DNA from: Haliclona indistincta
Taxonomy: Eukaryota; Porifera; Demospongiae; Haplosclerida; Chalinidae
Direction: 5' to 3'
NCBI GenBank assembly: GCA_964017065.1
Contig: OZ024791.1
Coordinates: 2,303,410-2,367,409, forward strand
DNA length: 64,000 nt
The notes beneath the pieces are model-generated. The model was not told the DNA's origin. It ran no database searches and saw nothing but the letters and a program-made list of their open reading frames with translations. Position numbers and translations under genes: made by a program. This document shows positions 59,249 through 64,000 of this stretch, one piece after another; positions within the stretch are counted from its first letter, which is position 1, and each line of letters starts with the position of its first letter.

Positions 59249-62200
59249 ATGCATCTGCTGTCCTTTTCTATAGCTGTGCTAGTGCTGGCAACAATCCCAT
59301 CAAAATCTCAAGCGAGGTGTGTGGTATATCAATAATTATTTTAACACTGTTTGTTATCAATGCATTGCAGTCATATTTGCTATGAAAGTATAAGTACTCA
59401 AGGCTCCTATGTAGCGTATTACCAACAACCACTGTACTCGCAGTACAGTTACTATACGAGTTGTGGTTTTTGGAGTTTGGGCAGATGCACTCGTTACGGC
59501 AGCAGGTTAGCTACATCATGCTATGCCTCAATAAATAATGTTACTATTTTCTATAGTGTTTACTATGTTCAAAGCGCCCGGACATTATACAATATACAAT
59601 ATCAAACAATTTCATCGTGTTGTCCTGGTTACATTGGTTCACCACCAAGCTGCAATCGTGAGTATTCATATATTCTTACCATTAGTACACCCATGCGTGC
59701 ATGCACTTTGGAAAACAATATTATGCAGCTAAGCATTGAGCACGGGGTGGGTACAATAATTTTGGGAATAATGGGCTATTGCAGGAATAGAATAATTTTA
59801 GGAGAATTTTCAAAGCGATCCCCCAAAATAATTCAAAATTTCATGTAATTATCATTGCCGATCGGCAATGATATGTAGGGATGATAAGGAGTGTATTCTG
59901 ATAGACAGTATATACAGCACCGCATTACACATAGAATCATCAATGATCTTACTGTGCGATGGTTGCCAAACTACAAATACCAGAACTGAGTCGTTGTATT
60001 GTGTCAGTTATAATTTTGATCAAGAAAGAGAATGGTAGTGAGAATTTGAGGCCAGATGCATGAGAATAATGATGATGGGAAGTTCTAGAGTTTGAGGAAT
60101 AATGTGTTCACCCTACTAGTGTTTGCATTTGTCTGCAGCTTACTGCGCACAAGGTTGCTACCAAGGAACTTGTACTTCACCAAATAGTTGCATGTGCAAC
60201 ATTGGCTGGACTGGAAGCTCTTGCAACACGGGTCAGTATTATGTGTTACATGTATCACTGGTACCGAGTAACACAAATTTATAGTAGTGAGAATGTATAG
60301 CTGCATGTGTGCTATTGTACATACAATGTATTGTGTAGAGAATCCCTTATTACTATGCTGTTTTTACAATTTTAAATATGTGGTCTATATCAATAACATT
60401 GTAAATGCTTCTCCAGACACAAATGAGTGTGGTAGTGCTAATGGTGGTTGTGAGCACTACTGCAACAATACTCTGGGCAGCTTCACCTGCTCATGCAGCT
60501 CTGGGTTTATGCTAGCTGGAAACGATCTCAATTGCACTGGTAAAACATTGTGCACTGTTTGTCTTACAGTTCATGACACCTGCCCAACAGATGTCGATGA
60601 GTGTTCTGCTAATACTGATGGATGTGAACAGTCATGTACAAACACTGTTGGTAGCTATCAGTGCAGTTGTGGTACAGGATATACTTTGAACAGTGATGGA
60701 CACACTTGTGATGGTATGACAATGATACACCTTTGTTTAACATGCCTGACTGGTTCCGACTTCATGCAGATATAAATGAGTGTACTCTGGGAACTAACAA
60801 CTGTAATCAAGTGTGTCATAACACCATTGGGTCCTACTATTGCAGCTGTAATCCTGGCTTCCATCTTCTCAACCATCCACACATCTGCACAGGTATCTGA
60901 CCATGCAGTATACTTAGGCACATCGTAGTATAGCCATGCTGTTGGACTGTCCAATTAAATACTAAACAGAAGCTCTTCACTCCACCAACTTTATGTGTAT
61001 CTCTCAAAGAATAAGAATTTCAGAGAACTATTTAATAGTTATTTTTATGATTTTTGAACAAGTCATGCATGTTACAGATACTATACTCTAAGCCTGTGTT
61101 AAGCTAATTGAGCATGCTATGAAATTATGAATGAGCCCATTAATGTAATTGCTTACAGTACATCACGCATCATTGCAGATGTTTTGTTGTTGATTGTTAG
61201 CATTATGATTGTTAGCACCATGATTATTAGCATTATACTCATAATATTATTCCCACAAATATTATCAAACCATTAATGCATGCAGTTTGTTGACACATAA
61301 GTAAAGTTAAAGTCAATGCAAACCCTTTTATAATAAAGATGAGAGTACAATGAGAGTAAAATCTACTATGATAGCTGATCCTTATCCCACTATCTGATCT
61401 TCCTAATGCATGTGATGCTTTAATCTTATCTATAGATATCGATGAGTGCTCCAATAGCTCAAGCTCGGGCTCCAACTCCGGCTCCGGCTCCGGCTCCGGC
61501 TCTGGCTCCGGCTCTGGCTCCAGCTCTGGCTTGATGCACATGTGCAGCCAGCACTGTAACAACACCGTCGGTAGCCATTTCTGTGACTGCTATGTCGGCT
61601 ATGAGCTGCAGGATGATGGTCTCACTTGTACTGGTGAGCAAATGATGTGTACAAATATTGCACTGATAGTTTTCTCTTCATCATACAGATATCGATGAAT
61701 GTGCACTGGGTATATCAGGATGTGATCACAACTGTACTAATAATATCGGTAGTTTCCAGTGTTCATGTTTGACTGGATACATGTTGATCAATGAGAGAAA
61801 CTGCATTGGTAATAAATTATTGATAATAATATTATTACAAATAATTGATGAAATATGCTTCTATAGATATTGACGAGTGTAGCACTAATAATGGTGGTTG
61901 TGAACACATCTGCAACAACCAGATTGCTAGTTATGATTGTGAGTGTAGGAATGGCTATACGCTGGGAGAAGACCTCCATGCGTGTATCGGTAAGCATGGG
62001 TCACACTAGTCAGGTTCTTGTGTAACACATGCAGTTTAAAAATTGTGTTTGTAATTGTAATTTATCTTAGCTGATCCTTGTCCCGCACTGTCCGATCCAC
62101 TCAATGGTGCCATTACATGTACTGGACCACAAGTCACTGATCAGAGCTGTAGCTATACTTGTCAGAATGGCTACAATCTCACTGGATCTGTCACTAGGAC

Positions 62201-63982
62201 CTGTCAACCTGACCACACTTGGAGTGGTGACCCTACCAGTTGCCCACCACTGCAGTGTATTGAGCTATTGGGACAGAACCATGCATTTGTAGTTGCTCCA
62301 TGTGGACGTGACTTCAACACTTCATGTAATGTGCTCTGTGAGACAGGCTTCCACATCAATGGATCAACCAGCTGGAGACAAGTATGTCAACTGAATAATG
62401 ACCTAGGAGTGGAATGGAGTGATCCTCCTGTTTGCATTGGTCAGTTAGTAGATTTGCGCATGAAACTCTTGTAATGATCTCTCTGTATATAGAGCAAATG
62501 CCTTGTCAGGTAAATCCATGCCGTAACAGTGGTACTTGCATAGTAAATGGCAATGGCACAGAGCAGTGTGAGTGTACGTCTCTCTTCAAAGGGAGTGAGT
62601 GTCAAGTTGGACTCGTGGAGGTTCCTCCCATTCCCATAGTGACTCTTAGTAGTCCCTTAGTCAGGCTCTCGATCCAGGGCAGCACAAATGCAGGAAATCT
62701 TGATGTTAATCTGGTACTTCTGAAAAATGATTTCGTTAATGATGTGCTTTTATTTCGAACTCGAAGTCGTAATAACATCTTAACAGTTACGCCAGCATCA
62801 GGCACCAGTACAATATTTGCTATACAGGCAAAACAGCAGGGCTTGTTCAGATTTAGATATGAACTATCTGGAAGTGCTACAAAATCTACTATCTACGATG
62901 TCTTTGAAGAGTCTATTGTGACTGTTTTGGGCAACCAGAGACCTGCTTCTCATCCTGAATATACTTACTTTATTCGAGGAGGTTTAGACAGAGGACAACT
63001 TGGAGTTGGTTGTTGCCAATATGTTTATCAACTTACAGAATCAATCTGTTCATCATCTTTGCAGTTCATCTCTTCTTGTGGCTGGCAAAGTGGAGTGACA
63101 ACTGCTGGTGCACTTACAAGTGGAGTCGTGTTTATCAAAAATAGTGACATTAATCTGCCATTGTCCATTGCTGGTGCTCAAATTAGCTCTTTTGGGTCAA
63201 AATTTGATTTCAACATACCAGTTAGTCAAGGAGGACAGATTTCAACATGTTCACAGTGCAATGATTGCTCTAACTGTCAAACAGGCAACGCATCAGTATG
63301 CTATGGACTTGATAGAGATGTGTTATTTGATGAATACGATATATCAGACATGCTTAGAGAGCAATCACTGTTCGATACCTTCCTGACTCAAACATCTAAC
63401 CTGTTGCCATCTTGGTTGAGTGCCTCCATCACCTCATCAACCACTACCTCACCAACCACTACCTACTCACAGTATGACTATCATGCATCCATCCTGCAAA
63501 CTATTGATGCTAAGAGTCATCCTGGCTGCACTCAGCTCACACTAGAGAACAGTGGACTCTTGTATGTACTCAAAACTCGCAATTCATTGAGTCTCAACAT
63601 TGCTGGACAGGTTAAGAGTCTTAATCCTGCTGAACTATCTCCATTGTGCTTTGCAGTCGATGTTTGCAGTGGCAGTGAATCAACACTCGAAGTTGATATA
63701 AAAGACAAATTTTCTCTTTCTAGTATCAACTATTTCAGTACTCTGAGTGGCCTAGATTGGAGCTTTGATCCCTACACTGTGTCATTCACTGATCTTGGAG
63801 TAACAACAGCAATCAGTGATCCAATGTTTTGGAATGGACAGGCTTTTATTGCAGCTAAACTACCATCTTATGACTTCAAGCTACAAGTTGTTCTTAAGGG
63901 TAACTTGACTGGAGGTAATCTAATGGTCTCACACTCTTTCATGGGATCATTACTACACAGAGCCATCACTAGAGAAGATGAG
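59249..63982 (+). CDS. Secreted EMI-EGF-sushi protein, 3' part outside window
   Basis: Exons: 59249-59316 (signal peptide [18 protein letters not shown]), 59371-59505 and 59557-59657 (EMI domain, ending [14 protein letters not shown]), 60139-60231 (short EGF), then calcium-binding EGF domains, one per phase-1 exon: 60417-60539, 60591-60713, 60770-60892, 61436-61633, 61689-61808 and 61867-61989. Most start D-I/V/T-D/N-E-C. 62071-62439 encodes two sushi/CCP domains. 62493-63982 begins with a further EGF ([18 protein letters not shown]) and continues with about 440 residues I cannot assign, with a cysteine cluster [14 protein letters not shown] donor GAG|GTTAGT at 63983 implies more exons. Probably a matrix or cell-surface adhesion protein. 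Confidence 0.88.
59851..59887. repeat. Shared 37-bp terminal motif with palindrome
   Basis: TCATTGCCGATCGGCAATGA with flanks ATTA and TATGTAGGGATGA. The reverse complement of the same 37 bp is at 17838-17872, the right end of the NLR insertion. It is likely one end of a transposable element in the intron of the EMI-EGF gene. Confidence 0.65.
61451..61533 (+). repeat. Ser-Gly repeat inside a calcium-binding EGF domain
   Basis: GGCTCC/GGCTCT hexamers encoding (Ser-Gly)n inserted between the first and second cysteines of the EGF domain in exon 61436-61633. SG runs next to other residues are typical glycosaminoglycan attachment sites. Confidence 0.85.
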
Positions 63983-64000
63983 GTTAGTGATTATTGACAT

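Overview
The window is animal nuclear DNA. The genes are split by many short GT-AG introns, extracellular domains sit in single phase-1 exons, and simple-sequence tracts are abundant. A CARD-NACHT NLR with decayed tandem copies, compact head-to-head gene pairs and strongly diverged animal signalling families suggest a non-bilaterian invertebrate. A demosponge is my best guess, but this is inference and no species is assigned. Exon borders below were placed by eye from GT/AG sites, reading phase and domain continuity.

Layout, left to right. 1-5039 (-): a secreted or cell-surface LRR-Ig protein (signal peptide, LRRNT, seven 72-nt LRR exons, LRRCT, at least seven Ig domains), open at the left edge. 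5596-6969 (-) and 7139-8416 (+): two intronless twin-SPRY paralogues, head to head. 8666-9468 (-): a short secreted mannose-6-phosphate-receptor-homology (MRH) protein. 10250-19110: an NLR array with a 3' relic, a 5'-truncated pseudogene and one copy with a full CARD-NACHT whose LRR half is separated by a 1.8-kb insertion containing a foldback element. After each of the two larger NLR copies lies the same decayed RPL12/MRH fusion. 19325-20054 (-): RPL12. 20364-29718 (+): TRMT6, with a coding minisatellite that carries a splice donor in every unit, and a 4.2-kb intron with a MITE and a 28-bp minisatellite.

29719-33502 has no recognisable gene. 33503-34556 (-): an unidentified low-complexity protein. 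36120-46756 (+): a RasGEF protein of about 1,160 residues, with a run of beta-grasp (talin F0-like) modules before RasGEF_N and the catalytic domain. 47886-48581 (-): a PTB-like protein. 48834-49300 (+): a small secreted FGF-binding-protein-like protein. 49939-57521 (+): three intronless secreted polyamine-oxidase genes and a fourth decayed copy. 57724-59114 (-): DNAJC5/cysteine-string protein. 59249 to the right edge (+): a secreted EMI-EGF-sushi protein, open at the right edge.

The genes do not form one pathway. RPL12, TRMT6 and DNAJC5 are housekeeping; the LRR-Ig, EMI-EGF, FGF-binding-like and MRH proteins are secretory-pathway or extracellular; the NLR, SPRY pair and secreted oxidases are the sort of families that expand in innate defence or interaction with microbes. 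The most unusual signals are the tandemly repeated 5' splice site in TRMT6, the NLR insertion that brings its own splice donor, the shared RPL12/MRH fusion junction, the beta-grasp/RasGEF architecture, and the recurring CT microsatellites placed against 3' splice sites.
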